DNA of 64,000 bases from positions 10,992,379 to 11,056,378 of the forward strand of contig CM119265.1 in NCBI GenBank assembly GCA_051294375.1, given 5' to 3'. The DNA comes from Paraspadella gotoi (Eukaryota > Chaetognatha). Both the position numbers and the translations under genes were made by a program. A model generated the notes under the pieces. It was not told the DNA's origin, searched no databases, and worked only from the letters and a program-made list of their open reading frames with translations. Of this stretch, positions 11,575 through 21,539 are shown in pieces. Numbering within the stretch: the first letter of the stretch is position 1; every line of letters starts with the position of its first letter.

Positions 11575-12316
11575 TCACTGAATCATTGGTGCGGGTGCTA
11601 GCAAAGCAGGGAATCTCCACTTCAGTGACGACCCGCGGTTCCCTACGTGAGCAACTGGTGAAACCGAAAGATAAAATTCCCAGACCGAAAATATCAGGAG
11701 CCGTCTATTGGGCGGCCTGTGCAGGGGCGGGCAACCAGCCTGTACAGCAGCATACGTGGGCGAGACAGGCAAATCTCTGACAGACCGATTCCAGCAACAT
11801 ACAAAGCCTTATCGTGACGCACGAGGTCACTACTTGTCAGCAATTGCCGAGCACACGGCAAATACAGGCCATCTGTTTAGACAATCAGACTGTCTCGTGC
11901 TGTCCCATGACCCGAACTGGTTCTCAGAGGTATTAGAGAGGCAGTTTACATCAAAAGCCCTCGAGCCCTCTTTGAACCGTGATGGAGGACGATTTGATCT
12001 CCCTCCAAGCTACGATTCGCTTATCAAAAGCGTGGTGAGGCCCCGTCTCCACCACGTCCGCACAATGATTCCCCTGTCTCTACTCAACGAGGCCGGCGGA
12101 GACTGCGCCAGGCCAATGGACAGGCGATGCCTCTCCCTCAAATGCAGCAACTCAGTCCCTTTCTCTGGTGACTGGCGTCGCCCTAAACGACCGCTTCAGG
12201 AGGAGGGAGAGGAGTCCACCACTCCTGTCGCTAAAGCGGCAAGAACGGACAACCGCCCACCTCGCCAGCGGCGAGACGAGGGCAGTCGGCAGGCGTATCA
12301 GGCCAAAGAGACATAA
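11575..12316 (+). pseudogene. Penelope-like element C-terminal region with GIY-YIG endonuclease
   Basis: Across three frames it reads ITESLVRVLAKQGI, then SVTTRGSLREQLVKPKDKIP, then SGAVYWAAC, then AAYVGETGKSLTDRFQQH, HYLSAIAEH and GHLF, and ends near SLIKSVVRPRLHHVRT. The linker with LREQLVKPKDKIP followed by G-x-V-Y and Y-V-G-E-T-x-x-S-L-x-x-R-x-x-x-H is the arrangement of the GIY-YIG endonuclease at the C terminus of Penelope-like reverse transcriptases, where it nicks target DNA. The longest intact piece is 11708-12316 (202 codons). At least two frameshifts (near 11582 and 11720) and the loss of the reverse transcriptase make it non-functional as read. Confidence 0.75.
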
Positions 12317-12914
12317 GAGTGGCACTAGGGATCTTCCTTCTGGCTCAGTCCCAGTCCAACACTTATAAGTTCGGTCACACTCTCCTCTCAGCCACTGACG
12401 CGCCAATGACCCGTCACCATCCCCTATGTCCTTCCTTTGCACAACCAAGGGGGGCCAGCTCATTTTGAGCTCTTTCTTACTCCTAAATTTCAATTTCTTA
12501 GGCTCTTATATAGCAATATAAAATATAAACTAAACTTTCTTTCATTTTTCCTTCACATTTCAACCAATTTCTTTACCTAATTAGTACACACATTTAATTA
12601 TTTATTCACTCTTTTTGGCAATTGTTAAAAAATTCTCACCAATCTTTTTCAGTTTTTAAACATTTATCACTGTTGTACATTGCACAATGTATATTTTTAA
12701 TTATTTATTTATCCCTGTTAAGTCTATCTCTCTCTCTCTTCTCTTTCTCTCTAACAAATTTCATTTCTTTCAAAAACTCACTCAATCTGTGTTCAACTTA
12801 CCCTGTCCTCACCTCTGACCACTATTCTGTCTCACCACTTTGTTGGAAACTTTAACTTTCTCTCTCTCTCTCTCTCTCTCTCACTCTTCTTTTGCACAAT
12901 ATTTTGTTCTAATT

Positions 12915-12966
12915 CACAAACACTGAAGAAGGCTTGAAAACCAAAGCCGAAACATGTCTGTTTTCC
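12915..12966 (+). ncRNA. Hammerhead ribozyme-like motif (inner Penelope repeat)
   Basis: CTGAAGA (12923-12929), extra A, stem II GGCTT (12931-12935)/AAGCC (12944-12948), GAAA (12949-12952), minimal helix III AC/GT with loop AT, cleavage triplet GTC ending at 12958. Stem I pairs AAACA (12918-12922) with TGTTT (12959-12963). All canonical core bases are present. Confidence 0.7.
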
Positions 12967-13440
12967 AATAAAAACAAATTCGTTGAAACTAATAAAACTT
13001 TGTTTCTCTAATAAATTTTTTAAATTTTTTTTGTTTTATTGAAAAAAATTAAAAAACAAAAATTCAGCCAATGATAATGATGATTTTTAAACGTTTTTTC
13101 TGTTTTTAACCAATTTCTTATTAAAATTTTAAAAAATTGTAATGCTAACTTTCATTTAACTTTTCAAGCTCTATAGGAATCCGTTCTTAAAAAAGATTTT
13201 TTTAAAATAAATTTTTGTCATTTGTTATATTGTTGTACCAATTTCATATTAATAAATATTTAAAAGCTTCAGTGCAACAACCCAATGAACTAATTCAAAA
13301 AGTTGCATTGAAAATCGATTTAGTAATAGAAGGTAAAAAGAAATTTTTTTAGAGAATTAGAAGTTATAAAAATGTTCAATTTTGACCCGCCTTAGTCCTC
13401 ACATTCACCACTGTCCTGTCTCACATCTTTGTTGGCCATT

Positions 13441-13481
<41 letters not shown>

Positions 13482-13514
13482 AAGTCAATTTAAAAAATAT
13501 CAAATTGTGAATTG

Positions 13515-13568
13515 TCAAAGCACTGATGAAGGCTTGAATGAAAGCCGAAACTTGTATGCACCTTTAAA
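13515..13568 (+). ncRNA. Hammerhead ribozyme-like motif (outer Penelope repeat)
   Basis: CTGATGA (13523-13529), extra A, stem II GGCTT (13531-13535)/AAGCC (13542-13546), GAAA (13547-13550), minimal helix III AC/GT with loop TT, cleavage triplet GTA ending at 13556. Stem I pairs GCA with TGC, then AAA with TTT across a small internal loop. The preceding (TC)n run at 13443-13479 is not part of the fold. Confidence 0.7.
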
Positions 13569-14497
13569 AATAAAAATCGTTGATGTAAAAGATTTCGTCT
13601 TTAATCTCAAATAATTTTTGATTTAAAAAATATTTTTATATGTTTAAAACATCGATGAACCTGATTCTACTAAAAAAATTTTAAAAATTAAAAAAAAATT
13701 TTTAGCCTTTTTTGGCCCCCCAGGGGTCCAGCCCCAGGGCCCTGTATCTCTTGTCAGGAGTTGAATATTAAAATTCGCCTCAATAGTTCCATTTATATTG
13801 TCATTAGAAGTCTAAATGTAAAATTTCATGAAATTCGATCCGGTAGTTTGGTGGGAACAGATTCTGGTCACAAAAAAGGGGTACCACATTTTATAATATG
13901 AAGCCTTCTGTAGATATTCCGTATTGATATTAAAAATATAATGTTAAAATTATATGATAAAAAGTTGGAACATTTTTTGAAGAAACTGGGCCTTATCAAA
14001 TTTTTTATAGGGCCTGGGTATTTTCAATTGGTCCTTTTCTAGTGAAAACCCCTGGAAATTTGATCGATTAATAAAGAGAACTGTTAACCCACCTCCTGGC
14101 TGTTGCGTGTATCCTTCCATCGTGGAGTAAAACAGTTAAATCGGTTGTAAATGAGTAAATTTTCGCTTTTAACCTTAATGTTGAGTAACTAATACATATG
14201 AATTTAGAAAAAATTGTGTGCGCCAAATAATTTATTGGAATGTGCAAAAATTTTAACACAGCATCTTAACAAAAACAAATCTACATGTAGCACTTTTTCC
14301 ATAAAAGATATAATTTGCATTTGAACAAAGAAAAAAAAAGTAATTACGTAAGTTTTATTGTTGAAAATAATAAACAGATTGTTACCAACAATTTCAAAAA
14401 GACTTGTAATTTTGGTTATCACAATAAGCTTAGATATAATTTTTTTTGAACTTAAAAATATGTTTGTAATAATTATAAAAATCTTAAAAACATAAGG

Positions 14498-16450
14498 ATC
14501 GTCGCAATCGCATAAGAAAAATCTGGATTGACGACAAATTTTGATACTAAAAAAAAATCAAATTTTAGAAAAGAAAATTAATTTATAAACAGAAAGAAAA
14601 AAAAGAAAAGAATAAATATAAAGAAAGAATAGAAAGGAAAAAAAGAATAGAATGGAAAAAAAAATAGAATGGAAAGAAAAGAAAGAAAAGAAAAGAAAAG
14701 AAAAGAAAGAATATAAAGGAAAGAAAGAATAGAAAGGAAAGAAAGAATAAAAAGGAAAAAAAGAATAGAAAAGAAAAGAAAAGAAAAGAAAAGAAAAGAA
14801 AAGAAAAGAAAAGAAAGAAAAGAAAAGAAAAGAAAAGAAAAGAAAGAATATAAAGGAAACAAAGAATAGAATGGAAACAAAGAAAAATAAAAATAAAGAG
14901 AGTGACGAGAAGAAAGAACGAAATAAAAACCTGATGTTGCAATAGCAAAATGATAACATGCACGAATGCGATGCCTAATTTTACGAGTTCAATCCTAATT
15001 CAATTTTTTTTTCAATAAAAATGCAGAGAGAGAGAGAAAGAGAGAAGCCAAATCGTTTTTGGATGAATCAGAAGCGGCAGCAGCAGAGGTAGCCAGAAAA
15101 AAAATAAAAAAAATCAAAAGGCAGCAACAGAAGAAGCAGGAGAAAAGAGAGAAAAAGAAAAGCCCCTGCAGATTAGGGCGTTGAAAAATAACAAAATATA
15201 ACAAATCAAGTGAGGTACATAGCTATTTTAGTATAATAAAGTCTGTAGAATTCGATGATGATAACCATTTTTTGTATAATCTCATCTTCTTTGTCGGAAA
15301 TGGCGATTTTTTCAGCATATAAGGTGCTATTAAAAATGGAGCAACATTGTAGAGTATAAGAAACTCAAATTATTAAGATTTTATAAAAGCCATATTAACT
15401 TACATAATATAAAATAAAACCCATATAAATATTTTGGTAAGTTATTTACAAATTTCTTATTTTATATAGTTTGTTAGCTATATTTATTAATATATAATAA
15501 TAAAAATAAGCTAAAGTAAAAAAAATAAAAATTTTAAAATTTTAAAACCGGATTTGAATTCCTTACAAAAAGTTGATATAAGAAAGTATAATCCATTTTA
15601 AAAAATTCTTTCATTAAGTAGGTTAAAAATATTAAAAACTTATTATTATTTAATTTTTTCAATTTTTGGCTTAAAATTATAGTTTTTCTGAATTTTTACC
15701 AACTTAATGACATAATTTTGATATAAAAATTATATTTTCTTATATCAACTTTTTGCAAAGAATGCAAATCCATGAACAAATTTTGAAATTATTATTTTTT
15801 AACTTAACCCAATTTTTACTCATAATTATTAATAAATATAGTTAACTAATTTTTTATAAACCATAAAATTTAGAAATAAACTTACCAAAATTTTTTATTT
15901 TTATATTTCAAAAGCTCATATAAATTTTATTAAAATTTTAATAATTTGATTTATCATAACTTATAATGGTTTTGTATTTAATAACAATTTTATATACATT
16001 AAAAACCCTCATTTCCGACAAAAAAGATAAAATTATACAAAAAAATGATCATCACCATCAAATTCTACAGATTACATTACACTAAAATAGCTATGTACCT
16101 CACTTGATTTGTTATATTTTTTTATTTTTCAACGCTCTACTGCAGACTCGTTTTTTTTTTTCGATGAAACAGCCTGGGGAAAAGAAAGAGAGCTACATAT
16201 AATTAAAAGAGAAAAGAGAGAGAGAAATGGACATAAAAATAATAGAGGAAATTTGTTTCAATTTCCAATTTTTTTTTCAGTTTCCAATTTCAAGGACCTT
16301 GATGATGAGAAACTGTATATAAATTTTCAGCTTCATACACCTATATTTAATCATGAAAAAGGCGATCTATAAATTGGAACGCCGACGACGACGACGACTA
16401 CGCCACTTATGTACAAAACCATGGCAAAATCGCTTTGCGTTTGCGACGAT
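14498..16450. mobile_element. Composite GA-rich element (R3+R2) split by a hAT-type insertion
   Basis: It starts ATCGTCGCAATCGC (14498-14511) and ends with the near-complement GCGTTTGCGACGAT (16437-16450). Inside are an A/G tract of about 330 bases (14590-14910), AACATGCACGAATGCGATGC and CGAGTTCAATCCTAATTC motifs, a GCAGCAG-rich piece with GCCCCTGCAGA, and then, after the inserted element at 15174-16139, GAGAGCTACATATAATTAAA, an AGCTTCATACACC motif and a GACGACGACG run. Related copies lie at 4870, 34125, 36400, 52305 and 59576. There is no coding capacity. Confidence 0.6.
15174..16139. mobile_element. hAT-type foldback element, copy 1
   Basis: It starts TAGGGCGTTGAAAAATAAC and ends GTTATATTTTTTTATTTTTCAACGCTCTA-like, so the ends are inverted repeats beginning TAGRG, the terminal pattern of hAT elements. 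It is flanked by CTGCAGAT (15166-15173) and CTGCAGAC (16140-16147), an 8-bp target duplication with one mismatch. The inverted arms extend several hundred bases (GATGATGATAACCATTTTTT near 15253 and its complement near 16040). It has no transposase frame and is 966 bp long. Confidence 0.75.
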
Positions 16451-16511
16451 AAAAATAAAATATTGGTTAAATTTTTATTAAAAAAAATATAAAAAAGTCA
16501 TTTGAACAGAA

Positions 16512-17130
16512 AGCAGTACAAAAGGCTTCATATTATAAAATGTGGTACCCCTTTTTTGTGACCAGAACTCGTTCCGAGAAAACTACTGGACCAAATTTAT
16601 TAAAATTTGGAATGAACGATCCCTATGTGAATACTAATAAAACTATCAAGGCGAATTTCAATATTTGACCACTGAGCCGAGATATGGCAAAAAATGGTCA
16701 AAATTTTTTTTCATTTATTTAAATTTTTTTTTTTGAACAGTTGCACAGATGTTTACTCTTCCACAAAAACGTTTTTATTACCTCAAAAATATTCATTTAC
16801 CTTAATTTTTAGCTTCATGAACATCAGCAGTTAAATTCGGAATAATTTGGAAAAATTGGAAGAAAAACGATGAACCATGCATCTTCAACCATGCTTAATT
16901 ATTGCAAATTTATCAATTTTAGTTCTAAAATGTTTTTCTTATGTTTAAAACGTCAATGCACCTGATGCTACTAAAAAATTTTGAAAAATGAAAAAATTTT
17001 TTTTAGCATTAGCAGTTTTAGCACTCTAATTGTAAAATTTTATTAAATTCGATCGAGTAGTTTGGTGGGAACAGATTCGGGTCACAAAAAAGGGGTACCA
17101 CATTTTATAATATGAAGCCTTCTGTAGTAG
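16512..17130. repeat. Short foldback repeat R9, uninterrupted copy
   Basis: Both ends carry AAGGCTTCATATTATAAAAT and GTGGTACCCCTTTTTTGTGA in opposite orientation (16523-16564 and 17091-17126). The middle contains GAAGAAAAACGATGAACCAT (16859), the block that is split around the Penelope elements at 10.2-13.9 kb. Confidence 0.6.
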
Positions 17131-17475
17131 TAGTAGTAAGAAAAACTTTCATTTACAGATATATAACTAAAACAATCGTTAATGACGACGGTAGAAATAC
17201 TTATTTTTTAATACAAAACTAAGTATGAGGCACAAACGGTTATTAAACAAACATTAATAATAAAATAGCATTAACAAAGTTTGGTGTCAAATCTTTGCTT
17301 CTTCTAAAAATACTAATCAATCTATTCTAACTATCAAAAAAAAAAATAAACGTTAAGAGACATTGAACAAAAATTAAATTCCACAATTCTTTTCAATCTA
17401 GTCCACCTAATTACAAGTTAGGTCAAAAACACGGTAAATAAGAAAAGGAGCGAAAAAGTAGAAAATACGTAGCAA

Positions 17476-20045
17476 TTAGAATTGCTTGTAGCCAGGTGCG
17501 CCGCCGCTCCATTTGTTGTCTGAAACAAAGAAAAAGCCTTAATATTAATCGTCTTTAATTTTAAAGACTCAAATCGATTCTCGAAAATGCTAAAAGAGTT
17601 GAAAGCCTGACCAGAAAAGTTGACCGGCGGAGTAGCGGTTGGCGGCGGCGGCGGCGCCGACGAAAAATTCGGCGTAGGATATGGAGCGTAGGCCGGTGGA
17701 GGCATCGCCTGGGCCGGCGGAGGGGGCAGAACGACGCCCGGATATTGAGTCGAAACGTGCGGTCCGCCTGGAGCGACCTGAAGCATATATCATTTTTAAT
17801 CGCGACAATGTACCAAAAAAAGAAATACTTTTTGTTAGCGTGAGCGTTTTAGCTTAGTCTAAATTTCCGTAAAATATAAGAAAGTTTGATGTGACACAAA
17901 GGCGAGAGTATGGTGGACTAAAATCCACCAAACGTTCATCAGCGGCCATTGGTGCCGGAGGCAATTCATTCGCCTCCCAACACAAAGGTCCGGGGTTCTA
18001 GCCCGGTGGTCGTCTGGCAGTTAAGGGGGACAGGGCGCTTAACCCGCCTGTAACATGGTGTTACAGCCTGATCCGAAGCTCAGGGACTGCTTATATTGAA
18101 CGGTTCTGTCACTAACACATAACAATTATTACTGTCTCTTCAAGAGTTTATTTTCAATAGCTCACAATCAGCAAGAATAAAGAGGTAAGTCAAAATTGCT
18201 CTTTTTTTTCTCCTCAACTTTCTCCTACAGTGTTAGATCCCTTAACCCCACCAAGTCCTGGGCTTTGTTCCAATTGGCCCTTTTGCCAACCTCCCCAATC
18301 CTCTTCTTCCCTCCAATTGGCCCATGGCCTTTATTGCGGTCATAGAGTTTGGGTGAGGTCTTTGTTTAGTCCTGGTGAGGCGGGCCTCGGTTTCCTTGCT
18401 GGCTTGTCTTCCCGCCGAGAGTAGGGGGAGCGCTGCAGCTGGCTGCTGCATACTCCTCGTGTACGTTTATGTTAGAAACCCATGATAGCTCACGAAAAAA
18501 ATGGTACCTGGGATTGTGGCAAGTAGACGTAAACGGGCTGCTGCGGCTCGGCTCCCTGGCAACAGGCGCAGCCGCAGCAGGCGCAGCCGTCGGATTTGCT
18601 AATGGCCATGGAGGCGGAGGCGATGCTCCAGATGCTGGCGCCGAAGTCGACGAGAGACGCGAGCAACATGATGACCCCGACGGCGACGAAACCCGAGTAA
18701 TTATTGGGGCACAAAGACGCCAAATTACCTCCGACCCAATCATGACCACAGTACCGGTCACGTTCAGCCAGATCGCCTCCTGCAATATCATCGTATTCGT
18801 TAAGTTGCAATCGCAAGTCAAGTCAATCATGAAGGGGCAAGAATGAGCGAAGAACAGTCAAACAAGTTTGAGCAAACAATGTCGGATCTGCCCACGATCA
18901 TTATCGGTAATTAATTAATTAACTAATAATTAAAGTTAATTAATAATTATTTATTCAAGTTAATTATTTAATTAATTAAGCCAATTATTTATTAATTGAT
19001 CCGAAATGTTTGTTTTGAATGATTAATTAACTGAATTAATTATTTGATTAATTAATACATCTTGCATTTACATTTAAAAGAAAAAGAAACAAATCAATTA
19101 GTGAAACAGGGTTCTTTTTTTTTCCATTTAAACCTCATTTCCACTTGGACGATTCCATCGCAACTTCAATATCCAGCTCAATCACACACTTCCCTACCCA
19201 CACAAAATTTCATTCCAATCCATCCATCCAATTACGAGTAATTGGTGTTTTTGCTACGGGATGGACGGACATCACATTTTTTTTTTGCATAATTTTTCAT
19301 AATTCGATGTTCTGACATGATATAAGTAAATGCCTGACAAGATTGAGGGGGCGGACCAACAAAGTGAATTATAGAGTTGGGATCTGCTGAAAGCAGATCC
19401 GACTAAAAACAGTCAAATAAATATATAAAAATACCCGTGATGCCGATTCATGATTGGCGAAAACGTGAGAAGAGTAATGACGCTGAAAACCAAAAAGGCG
19501 ACGACCTAAAAAATTAAAAATCTTTAAAGTATAGGCAGTGATTTTGATCTAGGAATTTAGCCTAAAAAACACTTTTTGCAATATTGATTATAATCACCAA
19601 CACGTTTCTCATCTTTTATTGAAACTCACGGTGCAGTTGTTCTTGAAGGAGGCGGCGCAGCATCGAGAATTCCACAAACCACGATGAAGATGCCGCACCA
19701 AATTCCGGTGCCGGCCTTCATGGGCAGTTGTAGCGGATTTGATCGATAATGACGAGAGCGACGACTTGCCCGATCAAAATGACGGCGCCGCAAACGATGT
19801 GCACGATGCCGAGGGCGCGGATGGAACCGACACTCAAAACTTGACCATGGACGGGCGTTGGGGGGCCACGTTTGGGGGATTCTGGACCAGGACAGGAACT
19901 GAAAGGGAAAGGCCCAAGATGCACTAAGGGTAGCGTCATTTTTTTGCAAAGTAGGCTAAATTTGCCGCATAAAATATATTAATACCAGCTCACCTGCATT
20001 TTGGGCTTGTCCATAGCCGACTTGTGGATTAGCAAAAGTCGCCAT
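17476..20045 (-). CDS. CD20-like (MS4A/TMEM176-type) four-transmembrane protein, possibly frameshifted
   Basis: Inferred exons, 5' to 3' on the minus strand: from the ATG at about 20045 (MATFANPQVGYGQAQNA, donor GTGAGC), 19630-19898, 19435-19505, 18508-18779, 17612-17777 and 17476-17519. Exon 2 reads SIRALGIVHIVCGAVILIGQ and then GTGIWCGIFIVVCGIL, the paired helices with the family W-C-G motif. Exon 3 reads VVAFLVFSVITLL. Exon 4 ends in a fourth helix and a Cys-rich stretch (CACCGCACC). Exon 5 is a Pro/Ala-rich cytoplasmic tail; the gene ends DNKWSGGAPGYKQF. Exon 2 needs three one-base corrections and exon 3 one, while the exon 4-6 phases agree exactly. Sequencing error is likelier than decay, but a pseudogene is possible. 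A SINE and repeat R1 sit in introns. In vertebrates such proteins are plasma-membrane or vesicle proteins; the function here is unknown. Confidence 0.6.
17931..18125 (+). mobile_element. tRNA-derived SINE, plus copy
   Basis: A box-A-like TGGTGCCGGAGG (about 17950) and box-B-like GGGTTCTAGCC (about 17993) are spaced as in an internal RNA polymerase III promoter. A tRNA-unrelated body follows (GGGCGCTTAACCCGCC, CTGTAACATGGTGTTACAG, GATCCGAAGCTCAGGGACTG). It lies antisense in an intron of the CD20-like gene. Other copies: 4574, 40533 and 45254 (minus) and 63452 (plus). Confidence 0.75.
18862..19410 (+). repeat. Dispersed repeat R1 with hairpin end
   Basis: It begins GTTTGAGCAAACAATGTCGG next to GATCTGCCCACGAT, holds a TTAATTAA-rich stretch, then ACACAAAATTTCATTCCAAT, a GGATGGACGGACAT motif, poly-T, GAGGGGGCGGACCAACAAAG and the terminal hairpin GGATCTGCTGAAAGCAGATCC followed by GACTAAAA. 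It sits in an intron of the CD20-like gene. Confidence 0.6.
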
Positions 20046-20584
20046 AGTTAATCTAGAATAAATAAACATTAAGCAAAAACGCCATAAGCAGTGTATGTAA
20101 ATGTTTTGTAAATACACCAATAAAATATAAAATTGGTCAGTGAACAAAACCAAGTAAAGACTAATTAAGTAGATAAAATATTGACTAGCACCATTTTTTA
20201 AAAAAAATATGAAAATATCACCAATTCAAAATAGCAGTAAATAGGCACATCTTAGCAAAGAATATTTGCAACAAATCCGAAGTTTCAAACAAAAAGACTT
20301 TAGGACGCGAAAAAAGTATAAATTCGTTTTTAATGATGATCAGCAAGTGTAAAGAGATAACTAAACCTGAGATCATGTCATCAGTCTCAGTACATCACAG
20401 AGGTAGCTTAATTTTCCAAATTCCAATTATAACTTTAAATGCAGATCATCTCATACAAACAAGAACGTTTATTCCAAGGTGTTACGCCGCATTACTTTTC
20501 TTTTTACTTATCATTAAAAACAAAAGGGCGCCAGTAATCACTTAGATTTTGATTTTTAACAAATAAAAAAATCTATAGGCAAGT

Positions 20585-20705
20585 TATAAGCGTTTAACGT
20601 AAGTGGGACACACCAACGGACAGGACATACCGACCGACCAAAAAGTGGACTTATAGAGTTGCTCAGCGAGTACTCGCGGCGCAACTAAAAATTTGATGTT
20701 TATTG
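20585..20705. repeat. Short repeat R5
   Basis: A GTGGGACA...GACCGACC stretch followed by ATAGAGTTGCTCAGCGAGTACTCGCGGCGCAACTA-type sequence. Related pieces lie at about 25790-25870 and 52205-52270. Confidence 0.45.
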
Positions 20706-21181
20706 TACATTAAAAGTCGGATAATTGATCAAAACTTAAATAAATAACTAGATTTTACTTCTGCCGACTAAAATCTTTTTGAATTTCCTGGTCAGAGTTT
20801 TTTAAACCGGCGCTTCTTTGATTTTTATATAATTATATAAAATACATATGTAGGTTTAAGATATGACGGTTTATCCCTGAATAAAAAAATAAGTGACCAG
20901 AAATTTCAAGTTGGGGAAAAGTTAAATTATGCCGACAAGGTTAGAGTAAAATATTGTCACAACACGGCCTGACACCAGCAAAAAGCAAAATTAAACATTA
21001 CATAGAAATACATTTGTGCAAATACAAAATAACATTTTCAATCTGATAAATTTAAAAAAATTGTGGTGGTTTTCCTTTCGTTTTGTTGTTTAGTATGAGA
21101 AAAACAAAATTTGCAACAAAAAAGGTCTTTATTTGTGTGCATTTGTTTCGAGTAAATTTTTAGAAATTAGCCAATGAGGCT

Positions 21182-21398
21182 TTACGCTTGAAATCCTTTG
21201 TTATCTGAAAAACAAAATTATTATTTTAAATAAGAGAAAGCATAAGCGCGAATCTTGAACGTAAAAACTCTTCAACTCGCCTATATATGCAGGTGGATTC
21301 ATAGGTTGGGACGCGGGGTAGCCAGTAGAGTAAGCCATTGGATACGGTTGTGGCTGATGCTGAGGCACAACTGCCAATGGAACGGGTGCCGAAGCTGC
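21182..21398 (-). CDS. Two C-terminal tail exons of a CD20-like gene
   Basis: Minus-strand exon 21281-21398 follows an acceptor TTATTTCAG and encodes AASAPVPLAVVPQ, then a Pro/Tyr-rich tail (QPYPMAYSTGYPASQP, NPPAYI). The next exon, 21182-21204, encodes DNKGFQA and a stop. This matches the last two exons of the gene at 17476 in position, phase and the D-N-K start. The donor between them is GC (ATAG|GCGAGT), the only boundary that keeps the frame. The exons probably belong to the gene starting at 33855, whose known exon 4 ends 3.7 kb upstream; the link is inferred. A separate gene with lost upstream exons is the alternative. Confidence 0.45.
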
Positions 21399-21539
21399 CT
21401 GAAATAACAATTTCTTTCTTCTTAAAAATCTTAAAAGCATAACACGGTTCCTTTTTACATCGATTTGTTAATGCGGAATGGAGTTGCACAAGAATGAGAT
21501 GTCCCGGGATACGTTTCCGGACCTTTGGGCTACACAAAA

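Larger units (their letters stand above)
10310..13615. mobile_element. Two nested Penelope-like elements in opposite orientation
   Basis: The outer terminal repeats (10316-10440 and 13500-13615) are inverted copies of each other; a second, inner inverted pair lies at 11265-11372 and 12905-13010. Each ends in a TTTCTTTTCGTTGT-type motif and carries a hammerhead-like sequence. Blocks inside are also mirrored: GAGCTGGCC at about 10828 and GGCCAGCTCATTTTGAGCT near 12450, with GGGTCATTGG matching CCAATGACCC. The simplest reading is one Penelope-like element inserted head-on into, or joined to, another. Both are 5' truncated and no reverse transcriptase domain is visible. Confidence 0.65.
10216..13920. 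repeat. Short foldback repeat R9 interrupted by Penelope-like elements
   Basis: 10216-10309 (GGAGAAAAACGATGAACCAT) and 13616-13915 (GTTTAAAACATCGATG..., then GGGGTACCACATTTTATAAT) are the two sides of a repeat that is uninterrupted at about 16850-17128. The Penelope-like DNA at 10310-13615 is inserted in it. Confidence 0.5.

Noticed and set aside
14558-14963. Phe/Ser/Leu-rich frames of 100-133 codons on the minus strand (also 52363-52850 and 34191-34418)
   Set aside because: They are the C/T strand of an A/G-only tract. Open frames in all phases and composition alone explain them.
17931-18010. Possible functional tRNA gene
   Set aside because: Box A and box B are present, but no complete cloverleaf forms and the same sequence with a constant non-tRNA tail occurs five times, so it is a SINE.
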